Of a stretch of DNA of 43,931 nt, positions 17,688 to 25,336 are shown piece after piece. The notes under the pieces were generated by a model. It was given only the letters and a program-made list of their open reading frames with translations. It was not told the origin of the DNA and ran no database searches. Both the position numbers and the translations under genes were made by a program. This stretch comes from Selenomonadaceae bacterium (lineage in GTDB: Bacteria; Bacillota; Negativicutes; Selenomonadales; Selenomonadaceae), in NCBI GenBank assembly GCA_022786545.1, contig JALFXV010000056.1, forward strand, positions 1 through 43,931, in the 5' to 3' direction. The stretch's first letter is position 1; each line of letters opens with the position of its first letter.

Positions 17688-17766
17688 AAAAAGGGACTAT
17701 CCCCCCTGACAGGCTTGGACGGCTTTATGCCGCCAGCCTGCCTGGCCAGGGGACAGTCCCTTTTTC
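17688..17766. terminator. Strong bidirectional terminator
   Basis: AAAAAGGGACT (17688-17698) pairs perfectly with AGTCCCTTTTT (17755-17765). Inner pairs such as TCCCC/GGGGA and AGGCT/AGCCT extend the stem. Both strands have a T-run after the stem, fitting its place between the convergent Nif11-like gene and lipid kinase gene. Confidence 0.85.
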
Positions 17767-17776
17767 TATGGTCATT

Positions 17777-18646
17777 TTAATAAAACAGCTTCAGAGCCTT
17801 TGGGATGGTCTCTATTTGCAACGGCAGCTTTGGCCCCAGCTCCCCGTCCAGGTCGCTGACCAGCTCCGTATCGCAGGACACCTCAAAATTTGCCGCCTGG
17901 CGGTAGATGACTTCCTTGCGCTCTGTAACATCCTTGCCAGCCAGCAGCTCTGCCGTCAGGGTCATCAGTTCCGCGATATTGCACTGCTTCACCAGCAAAA
18001 GATCCAGCTTGCCGTCCTGCACGCTGGCCAGCTTTGCCGCGTTCTTGAAGCTGGCCACCACGCTGCTGTTCACAATCAGGAACAGAAAGGCCTTCTCCCG
18101 GATTTCCTCATCCTCCGTCCTGATGGTGATATCCAGTGCCTTGAACTGGGGCAGGGACTTCAGCCCCTGCACGTAGTAGGCCAGCTTGCCGAAAGTGTTC
18201 TTCAGCTTGGTGTCAACCTCATGGGCGATGGAAGTCACCATCCCGGCACTGGCTACGTTGATGAAGTATTCATCCCCCACCTTGCCCAGGTCCACCTCCA
18301 TCACCTTCCCCTGGGCAATCCTGTCAAAGTAATCCTTTGTGTCCAGCCGCAGGTAGGTGGCAAAGTCGTTGGAAGTGCCGCTGCCGATAATGCCCACAGG
18401 CACATCAAAGCCCTCCCGCATCACCAGGTTCACTACCTCGTGGACGGTGCCATCCCCTCCGGCTGCAATAATGCCCTCCGGCTCCGCCTGGCGGATGAAA
18501 TCCGCCAAGTCCTTATTCTCCGGGGTGGTGCGGTAAGGTATCACCATGCAGCCCCGCCTTTGCAGCTTGCCGATAATGTTGTCCAGGCTGCGCTTGAACT
18601 TCGCCTTGCCGGACACGGGATTATATACCAGTACAATCTTTTTCAT
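17777..18646 (-). CDS. Diacylglycerol kinase family lipid kinase (YegS/DgkB-like)
   Basis: Soluble lipid kinase of 289 residues that phosphorylates diacylglycerol or a related lipid. It shows the family N-terminus VLVYNPVSGKAKF, the nucleotide-binding GIIAAGGDGTVHEVVN, and GIIGSGTSNDFATYL. The C-terminal beta-rich domain contains CDTELVSDLDGEL, where the family usually reads DGE. It starts 5 bases after the stop of the flippase gene, so the two are co-transcribed; a shared role in recycling envelope lipids is plausible but inferred. The true substrate is unknown. Confidence 0.9.
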   Translation of the reverse strand: MKKIVLVYNPVSGKAKFKRSLDNIIGKLQRRGCMVIPYRTTPENKDLADFIRQAEPEGIIAAGGDGTVHEVVNLVMREGFDVPVGIIGSGTSNDFATYLRLDTKDYFDRIAQGKVMEVDLGKVGDEYFINVASAGMVTSIAHEVDTKLKNTFGKLAYYVQGLKSLPQFKALDITIRTEDEEIREKAFLFLIVNSSVVASFKNAAKLASVQDGKLDLLLVKQCNIAELMTLTAELLAGKDVTERKEVIYRQAANFEVSCDTELVSDLDGELGPKLPLQIETIPKALKLFY

Positions 18647-18651
18647 AACAA

Positions 18652-20325
18652 TCAGGCAGCCTCCTTGCCAGAAGTTGTGTCCTTAAATACGCCAATGCGC
18701 CTCAGCGCCCTGATGCTGTAGGCACCAATCATCGGGATGCGGGCGATATCCTCCTCCAGCATGCCGCCGATGACCAAAAGCACCGCCAGATACACAAGGC
18801 AGCCCACAGGCACGGCTGCAAAGGTGGAAAATACGTTGCTGCCCCACCATTCCATAGTGAAGCCATAGAAGAAATAAACCGCTACCGCCATAACTGCCGC
18901 CGCGGCGATAGTCTTGATGAACTGGGGCAGCTCAATCCGATAGCCTATATAGCGATGGATAAAGTACATGTTGATGATGGCCGCTACCCCCATGTCGGCA
19001 GCCGTAGCCCAGGCCGCACCCATAATGCCCAGAGAAGGCTGTGCCGTCAGCACCCAGTTCAGCACCACCTTGAAACCGGCGGCAATAATCATGTTCACCA
19101 TCGGGATGGAGGGATGCCCCAGCCCCTGCAAAACCGCCGTGGATACCTGGTGCAGCCCCAAAAGCACAATGCTGAAGGAGGACACCAGCACCGCAGGTCC
19201 CGCCCCCGGTGCATTATAAATCAGGGTGGAAATCGGCGTTGCCAGCACGAAAACGATGACAAAGGCCGGGAAGCACACAAAGTTGGAAATGCGCACCCCG
19301 GAAGCCGTCTGGCTGAACACCAGCTTGTCATCCTTCAGGGCCCTGGCCTTGGAGATGGCCGGTACCAGGCTGACCGCCAGGGAGGCAGTCAGGATGGTGG
19401 CAAGATTTACCAATGGCACCGCCATGCCCGTGAGATAGCCGAACAGCTCCGTGGCCTCGTTGACGCTGTAGCCTGCTACCTCCAGCCGCTGGGGCACGAT
19501 GGCCAAATCCAGGTTGGACACCACCGGCAGCATGATGCTGGCAGCGGACACAGGCAAAGACAGGGCGAAGATGCGCTTGATAATCTTCCAGGTGGAGGAA
19601 CGCTCCGTCTCCGGCAGGGGCTTTATATCCCTGCCATACTCAGTTTTGATGTCTTTTTCCAGCTTCCAGTGGAAATACACCAGCACCAGAAGGCCAGCCA
19701 CCGCACCGGCAAAGGCCCCCAGGCTGGCACCGGCAGCCGCAAAGTCCAGCCCCCAGGGCAGAAGCAGGCTGGCGAACAAAATCATGGTGACAACCCGGAA
19801 AATCTGCTCCACAATCTGGGAGACAGCTGTAGGCGTCATGCGCTGCCAGCCCTGCAAATATCCCCTTGAGCTTGCCAGAAGCGTCACGAAGAAAATCGCC
19901 GGTGCCAGCGCCACCACGGACCAGTAGGCCCTGGCATCCCGGATGAAGTGCCAGTCAATCAGCCACTGGGCGCCAAAGTAGGTCAGGGCGGTAAAAATCA
20001 GTCCCGTCACAAACATCAGGGACATGGAAATCCTGAAAATCCGCTTCGCCCCGAAAATATCCTTCAGGGCCACCCGCTCTGCCGTAATGATGGAAATCGC
20101 CACCGGCACCCCCGCCGTAGAGACACTGAGGGCAAAAAAGTAAATCGGAAAGGCCATCTGGTAGAGGCCGATGCCCTCGCCCCCCAAAATCCTGGACACA
20201 AAAATCCAGTTCAGGGAACCAATAACCTTCACTACTACACCAGCAATCGTCAGAATCAGGGTGCCCTTCAGAAAGGACTCCGCCTTGCTGGATTTTTTCT
20301 TCTCATCAACTTCTTTTTCCTGCAT
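18652..20325 (-). CDS. MOP-superfamily flippase (SpoVB/MurJ-like)
   Basis: Integral membrane protein of 557 residues with about 14 predicted membrane helices. The N-terminal SFLKGTLILTIAGVVVKVIGSLNWIFVSRILG and the following GIGLYQMAFPIYFFALSVSTAGVPVAIS are typical of the SpoVB/polysaccharide flippase branch of the MOP superfamily, which moves lipid-linked sugars such as lipid II across the membrane. It has a charged cytoplasmic N-terminus (KEVDEKKKSSKAE). The downstream lipid kinase is in the same transcript. Whether it is the main lipid II flippase or acts on another lipid-linked sugar cannot be told here. Confidence 0.88.
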   Translation of the reverse strand: MQEKEVDEKKKSSKAESFLKGTLILTIAGVVVKVIGSLNWIFVSRILGGEGIGLYQMAFPIYFFALSVSTAGVPVAISIITAERVALKDIFGAKRIFRISMSLMFVTGLIFTALTYFGAQWLIDWHFIRDARAYWSVVALAPAIFFVTLLASSRGYLQGWQRMTPTAVSQIVEQIFRVVTMILFASLLLPWGLDFAAAGASLGAFAGAVAGLLVLVYFHWKLEKDIKTEYGRDIKPLPETERSSTWKIIKRIFALSLPVSAASIMLPVVSNLDLAIVPQRLEVAGYSVNEATELFGYLTGMAVPLVNLATILTASLAVSLVPAISKARALKDDKLVFSQTASGVRISNFVCFPAFVIVFVLATPISTLIYNAPGAGPAVLVSSFSIVLLGLHQVSTAVLQGLGHPSIPMVNMIIAAGFKVVLNWVLTAQPSLGIMGAAWATAADMGVAAIINMYFIHRYIGYRIELPQFIKTIAAAAVMAVAVYFFYGFTMEWWGSNVFSTFAAVPVGCLVYLAVLLVIGGMLEEDIARIPMIGAYSIRALRRIGVFKDTTSGKEAA

Positions 20326-20367
20326 AATGAAAAATCTTCACCGCCTTTTTAGTGGGATTTGCCTCAG

Positions 20368-20396
20368 TTGCAAATCTTTCCTAATCTAGCTATAAT
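20368..20396 (+). promoter_or_regulatory. Candidate promoter of the GalT/HIT-like gene
   Basis: TTGCAA (20368-20373), spacer 17, TATAAT (20391-20396) on the plus strand. Transcription would start near 20403, right at the palindrome 20405-20420, leaving a leader of about 130 nt. Confidence 0.55.
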
Positions 20397-20404
20397 TAAG
20401 AAAG

Positions 20405-20420
20405 GGCTATGCACATAGCC
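20405..20420. promoter_or_regulatory. Palindrome between divergent promoters
   Basis: GGCTATG-CA-CATAGCC is a perfect inverted repeat with a 2-base centre. It overlaps the expected start of plus-strand transcription and lies about 20 bases into the minus-strand transcript. It could be an operator controlling both directions. The tight loop makes it less likely as an RNA hairpin. Confidence 0.4.
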
Positions 20421-20446
20421 TCTCCATCTTACACTATAACAGCAAA

Positions 20447-20475
20447 ATTATATCACCTAATACAAAACTCTGCAA
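20447..20475 (-). promoter_or_regulatory. Candidate promoter of the flippase-lipid kinase pair
   Basis: On the minus strand TTGCAG (20475-20470), spacer 17, TATAAT (20452-20447). The -10 is perfect and the -35 is weak. It would give a leader of about 115 nt to the flippase ATG at 20325. Confidence 0.45.
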
Positions 20476-20490
20476 GCAGACTATTTATTG

Positions 20491-20538
20491 AAAGGAGGCA
20501 GGAACCCGGCTGCCTGATGCCGGGGTTCCTTACACATG
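20491..20538 (+). promoter_or_regulatory. Shine-Dalgarno, hairpin and start codon of the GalT/HIT-like gene
   Basis: A perfect AAAGGAGG lies at 20491-20498, but the start codon is at 20536, 37 bases later. Between them GGAACCCGGC (20501-20510) and GCCGGGGTTCC (20519-20529) form a strong hairpin with one bulged base. With the hairpin folded, the gap between Shine-Dalgarno and ATG shrinks to about 8 nt, which is optimal. There is an in-frame stop at 20515-20517 and no other start codon in this frame before 20536. An out-of-frame ATG at 20517 opens a 12-codon frame that ends at 20555, past the gene start. Confidence 0.6.
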
Positions 20539-21372
20539 AGCGTAAACTTACTTGACTTCAACATTTCCGTGGGCAGAAAGAAGCCCCGCACCATACCGGG
20601 ACTGCCAAATCAGAGCACCTGCCCGTTCTGCGATGTGCAGAACCTGACAGGCATCCTGGCCACCGAGGGCAATATCATCCTGCTGAAAAACAAGTACAAT
20701 GTCATGGTTCCCTCGGACCAGCTTGTGCTTATTGAAACCGACCAGTGCGAAAGCGATATTCCTGACTATCCCCCGGAGCATATGCACAGGCTCATCCGCT
20801 TTGCCCTGCGCCACTGGCTCACCATGACCAACTCCGGGGATTACAAGGCGGTAGTGCTGTTCAAGAACTTCGGCCCCCTCTCCGGCGGCACCATCCGCCA
20901 TCCCCACATGCAGATTGTAGGCTTCCCGGAAATCCAGCCGGAGCTGATGTATGACCCAAAGGAGTTTGACGGCATACGGGTAGCGGCCAAAGACGGCGTG
21001 GAGATAAACATCGCCACCCAGCCCCATGTGGGCTTTACGGAAATCAATATCAACCTGCTGCCAGCCGCCTATTCCGACAAGGTAAGCTTTGCCGATGGCA
21101 CTGAGCAGTCACCGGCTCCCCTGCCTCTGCCGGCTGCCATGAACGCCCTGGCGGACTACATTCAGGGGGGCGTGGCTTTTCTCCGGGACATCCATCAGCG
21201 GGAAAGCTTCAGCTACAACATCTTCTTCTACATCTACGAAGGACGGGTGCATGTGCGCCTGATGCCGCGCTACCCTACCTCCCCGCTCTTCATCGGCTAC
21301 AACATCCATCTCAGCCCTACCAACAAGGAGCATACAGCCGCCGCCCTCAGGGAGAAGCTAGCAGCCATCTAA
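20536..21372 (+). CDS. GalT/HIT-superfamily protein (DUF4931-like)
   Basis: Cytoplasmic protein of 278 residues with the fold signs of galactose-1-phosphate uridylyltransferase relatives: a CPFC metal-binding pair near the N-terminus (STCPFCDVQNLTG) and the histidine motif GGTIRHPHMQIVGFP, where HPHxQ takes the place of the active-site His-Pro-His of GalT. The second half has LRDIHQRESFSYNIFFYIYEGRVHVRLMPRYP. True GalT enzymes are longer (about 350 residues) and no Leloir pathway gene is near, so the substrate is unknown. It is the only plus-strand gene between two minus-strand blocks. Its start is fixed by an in-frame stop at 20515 and an unusual hairpin-bridged ribosome binding site. Confidence 0.8.
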   Translation: MSVNLLDFNISVGRKKPRTIPGLPNQSTCPFCDVQNLTGILATEGNIILLKNKYNVMVPSDQLVLIETDQCESDIPDYPPEHMHRLIRFALRHWLTMTNSGDYKAVVLFKNFGPLSGGTIRHPHMQIVGFPEIQPELMYDPKEFDGIRVAAKDGVEINIATQPHVGFTEININLLPAAYSDKVSFADGTEQSPAPLPLPAAMNALADYIQGGVAFLRDIHQRESFSYNIFFYIYEGRVHVRLMPRYPTSPLFIGYNIHLSPTNKEHTAAALREKLAAI

Positions 21373-21419
21373 AAGCCCGCCCATTAAATCAGATAATTTG
21401 TTCTCTCAATAAAAAGCTG

Positions 21420-21448
21420 TTGACACTCTTGACTGTCAGTCATATCAG
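21420..21448 (+). promoter_or_regulatory. Promoter-like sequence with a palindromic operator in the spacer
   Basis: Perfect TTGACA (21420-21425), spacer 17, then TATCAG (21443-21448, 4 of 6 matches to TATAAT). The spacer ends in TGACTGTCAGTCA (21430-21442), an odd-centred perfect palindrome of the kind bound by TetR-type repressors. It points into the long palindrome 21449-21701, not into a protein gene. Confidence 0.4.
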
Positions 21449-21701
21449 CTAAAAAATTGCAGACAAAAGGACTGCCAAAGCTTAGTTGTGCAATAATTCT
21501 CCGGTGATGGCAGTACCATAGGCAGGCACGCCCGCACTATGGACATGAGCCTCACGCTTCTAAACTCATTCATCGCCTTACGGCTCGAATTCATTAAGAA
21601 GCGAGGCTCATATACATGCCTGCTATGGTACATGCCGTCACCGTTTAGTTCGTGCCAAATTCCAAGCAACGGCAGTCCTTATAATTTTGCCAGTTTTTTA
21701 G
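21449..21701. repeat. Long imperfect palindrome (MITE-like element or structured RNA)
   Basis: About 250 bases without a plausible gene form one large inverted repeat. The ends are CTAAAAAATTGC (from 21449) and GCCAGTTTTTTAG (to 21701). Inside, GGACTGCC (21469-21476) pairs with GGCAGTCC (21671-21678). CGGTGATGGCA and TACCATAG with CAGGCA pair with TGCCTG, CTATGGTA and TGCCGTCACCG. ATGAGCCTCACGCTTCT pairs with AAGAAGCGAGGCTCAT near the centre. The left arm carries an extra stretch of about 15 bases. The right end overlaps the stop codon of the transporter gene. It could be a degenerate miniature inverted-repeat element or a hairpin RNA. Confidence 0.65.
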
Positions 21702-23056
21702 GTAATCAATCCTCGTGCTAAAATGAAGAATAAGAGTAGTGGCAGCACATACTGCAAGTACGGCTTCCAGCGGCGGGAAATCTTCATGCCGCTGCCAATA
21801 TTTGCTTCCTGCAGATAATTGTCAAAGCCCCAGCCATACCGGCTGACGCAGAACAAAAGGTAAATCAGGGAACCGCCCGGCAGCAGCAGGTTGCTGACAA
21901 TAAAGTCCTCGCTATCCAGAATCCCCCTGTCACCCAGCAGCGTCACATGGCTCCACTCGTTGAAGCCCAGCACACATGGCATGCTGCCAACCAGAATCAA
22001 AATGCCGTTGAAGACAACAGCCTTCCTGCGGCTCCAGCCAAAGGTGTCGATGAACAAGGCAATAATGTTCTCAAACACCGCCAGCACCGTGGACAGGCTG
22101 GCAAAGGTCATAAACAGGAAAAACAGGCTGCCCCACAGCTGTCCCCCTGCCATGTTCACAAACACGTTAGGCAGGGTGATAAAAATCAGGGACGGCCCGG
22201 CATCAGGCCGCAAGCCGAAAGCAAAGCAGGCCGGGAAGATAATCGTGCCTGCCATAATAGCCACAAAAGTATCCAGGGCACAGATGTGGACAGACTCCCC
22301 TGCCAGGCCGTGAGCCTTGGACATATAGCTGCCAAAAATCTCCATAGAGGCAATACCCAGGGACAGGGTAAAGAATGCCTGGTTCATGGCGGCAGTAATC
22401 ATATTGCCGAAGCCCACATGCTCCACAATAGACCAGTTAGGCATCAAAAAGAACTTCATGCCCTCAAATGCCTTCTCCAAGGTCAGGGAATGTATCGCCA
22501 GCACCACAATCAGCACCAGCAGCGCACCCATCATCACCTTGGTGACACGCTCCAGCCCCTTCTGCAAGCCGAAGCTGCACACAAAGAACCCCAGCAAAAT
22601 GGTCAGCACAGTCCAGAAGGCCATCTCCATAGGACTTGCCAGCAGGCTGTCAAACACGCCGCCAACATCATGCACCTGCATCCCGGCGTAGAACTCCCCC
22701 TGCAAAAACTTGAAAAAATAAGTCATCATCCAGCCTGAAACCGTGGTGTAATACAGCATCAGGATGATATTGCCCGCCAGGGCCGCCCAGCCGTGGAGCT
22801 GCCACAGCTTGTTCTCCGGCTTCAGCACCCGGTAGGCACTCACCGCACTCTTTCTGGTATGCCGCCCTACCGCCAGCTCCATAGTCAGCACCGGCAGCCC
22901 CATAATCAGCAAGAACAGGAGATAGAACAGCACAAAGAAACCGCCGCCATTCTCGCCTGCCACATACGGGAACCGCCACACATTACCTATGCCGATGGCA
23001 CAACCGGCACTTACAAGGATAAACCCGATACGGGAATTAAAGGACTCACGCGCCAT
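21698..23056 (-). CDS. Neurotransmitter:sodium symporter family transporter (LeuT-like)
   Basis: Na+-coupled amino acid transporter in the cytoplasmic membrane, 452 residues with about 11-12 membrane helices. TM1 carries the family signature FILVSAGCAIGIGNVWRFPY followed by GENGGGFFVLFYL, where the unwound helix binds Na+ and substrate. Later segments such as QAFFTLSLGIASMEIFGSYMS (TM6) and TFASLSTVLAVFENIIAL (TM8) fit the same family. The substrate is probably an amino acid, but which one cannot be read. It has its own promoter (23097-23125), and AGGAGGAAAG precedes the start. The stop codon lies in the end of the long palindrome. Confidence 0.94.
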   Translation of the reverse strand: MARESFNSRIGFILVSAGCAIGIGNVWRFPYVAGENGGGFFVLFYLLFLLIMGLPVLTMELAVGRHTRKSAVSAYRVLKPENKLWQLHGWAALAGNIILMLYYTTVSGWMMTYFFKFLQGEFYAGMQVHDVGGVFDSLLASPMEMAFWTVLTILLGFFVCSFGLQKGLERVTKVMMGALLVLIVVLAIHSLTLEKAFEGMKFFLMPNWSIVEHVGFGNMITAAMNQAFFTLSLGIASMEIFGSYMSKAHGLAGESVHICALDTFVAIMAGTIIFPACFAFGLRPDAGPSLIFITLPNVFVNMAGGQLWGSLFFLFMTFASLSTVLAVFENIIALFIDTFGWSRRKAVVFNGILILVGSMPCVLGFNEWSHVTLLGDRGILDSEDFIVSNLLLPGGSLIYLLFCVSRYGWGFDNYLQEANIGSGMKISRRWKPYLQYVLPLLLFFILARGLIT

Positions 23057-23096
23057 CTAAAACTTTCCTCCTACATAAAAACATTCACAAATAAGT

Positions 23097-23125
23097 ATTG
23101 TAATATAAAACAGGCAAGTATGCAA
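23097..23125 (-). promoter_or_regulatory. Promoter of the NSS transporter
   Basis: On the minus strand TTGCAT (23125-23120), spacer 17, TACAAT (23102-23097), 40 bases before the start codon. A palindrome AACATA-ATA-TATGTT lies upstream at 23181-23195 and may be an operator or part of the end of the efflux operon. Confidence 0.55.
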
Positions 23126-23230
23126 ATGAATTTTGTTATCTATGCAAAAAGAAAGCTCACAAGCTGCGCTGGATATCACGAACATAATATATGTTACAGG
23201 TATTGCAGGCATGCCGGGCATATTGGAAAG

Positions 23231-23428
23231 TCACGCCTCAGGATTGTCCAGCACATCCACGCAATCCTGAAAATCGATGTACTCCCCCCGCACGGCGAGA
23301 ATATTCCCCTCGTCAATAAACTTTTCCAGCCAGGCATAAAAGGCATCCATGCTGTCAAATTTCCAGGACTTTGACTCCAGCCACTCCTTCAGCCGATGCC
23401 TGCTGGTAAAATCCTTTTCAAACCTCAC
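23231..23428 (-). CDS. Small protein of unknown function at end of efflux operon
   Basis: I do not recognise this 65-residue protein. It starts RFEKDFTSRHRLKEWLESKSW and has many aromatic and acidic residues (DAFYAWLEKFIDEGN), with no membrane segment or signal peptide. The likely start is a GTG at 23428 with AAGGGAG 8 bases upstream. A GTG at 23491 overlapping the regulator stop codon would add 21 residues (IVPGAALPRCVLVICKGVVF) but lacks a ribosome binding site. It follows the TetR-type regulator by about 60 bases and is probably in the same transcript. Confidence 0.6.
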   Translation of the reverse strand: MRFEKDFTSRHRLKEWLESKSWKFDSMDAFYAWLEKFIDEGNILAVRGEYIDFQDCVDVLDNPEA

Positions 23429-23487
23429 AAAGACCACTCCCTTGCATATTACTAAAACACAGCGGGGGAGGGCTGCCCCCGGCACAA

Positions 23488-24168
23488 TCACTTCTTATAG
23501 CTGTCCAGCCCCGCAAGGCAGAATTTTTTTATATTCTGCAAAAGCTCCTTGTCGCTGCAGCTGACATGGACCATCTTCTGATACTGGATATTGCTGTTCT
23601 TGCCATAAGTCACCAGCAATATAGGGGCCATGAAGCAGAAAAAGCAGATGTACAGCCTGACATCATCCATAGCCAGCCCCGTATAATCGCTGAACAGCTT
23701 CAGGGCCAGGCTGCCCTTCACCTTCACCACCTGCATCAGCACCGCGCCCACATGGGCCGACTGGGCCGTGTGCATAACCTCCCGGCTCCAGACCTGCATC
23801 TGCCAGTTTTCCCTGCTCCAGGCCTGCTCCGCCACCATGTCCACCAGGGCCGAAATCTTCTCCCGGGGGGAACTATCCCTGCTGACAATCTCCCGTAGGC
23901 TGTCCTCATTGACCATGAACTGATGTATCTTGTACAAAAGGGCCTCATACAAGCCATCGCGGCTGCCAAAATGGTAGTTGATAGCCGCCAGGTTCGTTCC
24001 TGCCATCTGGCAGATTTCCTTGCTGGTCACCAGGGAAAAGCCCTTCTGGGCCGCCAGGTTACCGGCACACTCCAGCAGCCGTTCCCGGGTCTGCCTGCCG
24101 TCATCCCGCTGCTGCCTCTTAGTTTCACCTTTTTTCAGGCTTCCTGTTTTTTTATTTTCCATGTTCAT
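23488..24168 (-). CDS. TetR/AcrR-family regulator, CecR (YbiH)-like
   Basis: DNA-binding repressor of 226 residues. The N-terminal helix-turn-helix (RERLLECAGNLAAQKGFSLVTSKEICQMAGTNLAAINYHFGSRDGLYEALL) is typical TetR, where TNLAAINYHFGSRDGL includes the recognition helix. The C-terminal ligand domain and operon context match CecR/YbiH, the regulator of ybhG-ybhF-ybhS-ybhR in enterobacteria. Here the order is adaptor, ABC protein, permease, regulator, so it would regulate its own operon from the twin palindromes at 28496-28560. The start ATG at 24168 lies 19 bases after the permease stop. The inducer is unknown. Confidence 0.88.
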   Translation of the reverse strand: MNMENKKTGSLKKGETKRQQRDDGRQTRERLLECAGNLAAQKGFSLVTSKEICQMAGTNLAAINYHFGSRDGLYEALLYKIHQFMVNEDSLREIVSRDSSPREKISALVDMVAEQAWSRENWQMQVWSREVMHTAQSAHVGAVLMQVVKVKGSLALKLFSDYTGLAMDDVRLYICFFCFMAPILLVTYGKNSNIQYQKMVHVSCSDKELLQNIKKFCLAGLDSYKK

Positions 24169-24187
24169 ACAATATGCACCTGACCTT

Positions 24188-25336
24188 TTACACAGATTTA
24201 TTATAAAACAGCCAGCCCGACAAAGGCAAGGTTATGGCAGCAATAATCAGCATGGGCACAAAATCCCCCAGCAAATCACCTGCCGCCGCCCCCTCCAGAT
24301 AAATCCGCCGCACCGCATCCACCGCAAAGCGCAGGGGGTCTGCATAAGTGGCGTACTGCAAAACATCAGGCATGTTGATGACAGGCGTTGCCAGCCCCGA
24401 CAGCAGCACCATCGGCACCATCAGTACCATCAAGTATACCATGACCTGCTGCATACTATCTGAAATGGCGGAAATCATCAGCCCCACGCCAATCAAGCTT
24501 AATATAAAGAGTATCAGGGCCAGATACAAGGTCACCAGAGAGCCTGCAAAGGGTATCTGGAACCAGAACCGGGCGATGCAGAACAGAATCGTGCTCTGCA
24601 CCAGTCCAATCAGCATGGGGGGCACCGCCTTGCCCAGCAGGATTTCCGCCGGGGAAAGGGGCGTAACCATCAGCTGGTCAAAGGTGCCCTGCTCCCTTTC
24701 CCGGGCGATGGACATGCCAGCCAAAAGCAGCACCTGCACAAAGGCAATCATGGCAATCAGCCCCGGGGAAAAAATCCAGCGGGTAATCTGATTGGGGTTG
24801 AACCAGGTACGGCTCCTGACCTCCGCCAGTCCCCAGGAGATGCCGGCATCCGCCAGCCGCTCCCGGTTCCAGGCAGCCACCACCTGCCCGGCATAGCCTG
24901 TTGCCATCCCGGCTACGGAGCTATTCCTGCCATCGGCTATCACCTGCACTTCCGCCATCTCCCCCCGCTGCAGCTTCTGCTCAAAGTCCTGAGGGATGAC
25001 CACCGCCAGGATAACCTCCTCCCTATCAATCAAGCTGCCCAGTTCATGGGTGCTGGCCAGATACGCCACCTGATGAAAGCAGCCGGAACCGGCAAAATGC
25101 CCCAGGAGGCTCCGGGAAGCCTCGCTATGGGACTCATCTATCACCGCATAAGGCACATCATCACGGTTGTAGCTGGCGGCATAGCCGAACAAAAATCCCT
25201 GCATCAGGGCAGGCACCACCATCATGGCCCGCATCCTCTTGTCCTTCAAAGTAGCCAGAAGCTCCTTCTGGCACATAAAAAGCAGGCGGCGCACAAAAAC
25301 CACCAGCTTTTCCTGCCATAATCCTGCCATCTTCAT
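24188..25336 (-). CDS. ABC-2 type efflux permease (YbhS/YbhR-like)
   Basis: Membrane subunit of 382 residues with one N-terminal helix, an extracytoplasmic domain (about residues 40-165) and five C-terminal helices. The stretch REREQGTFDQLMVTPLSPAEILLGKAVPP is typical of the ABC-2 family that exports drugs or other hydrophobic compounds. The ATG at 25336 overlaps the TGA of the upstream gene (TGATG), which fixes the start; longer upstream starts would lie inside that gene. This copy is complete, unlike the permease part of the upstream fusion. Confidence 0.9.
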   Translation of the reverse strand: MKMAGLWQEKLVVFVRRLLFMCQKELLATLKDKRMRAMMVVPALMQGFLFGYAASYNRDDVPYAVIDESHSEASRSLLGHFAGSGCFHQVAYLASTHELGSLIDREEVILAVVIPQDFEQKLQRGEMAEVQVIADGRNSSVAGMATGYAGQVVAAWNRERLADAGISWGLAEVRSRTWFNPNQITRWIFSPGLIAMIAFVQVLLLAGMSIAREREQGTFDQLMVTPLSPAEILLGKAVPPMLIGLVQSTILFCIARFWFQIPFAGSLVTLYLALILFILSLIGVGLMISAISDSMQQVMVYLMVLMVPMVLLSGLATPVINMPDVLQYATYADPLRFAVDAVRRIYLEGAAAGDLLGDFVPMLIIAAITLPLSGWLFYNKSV

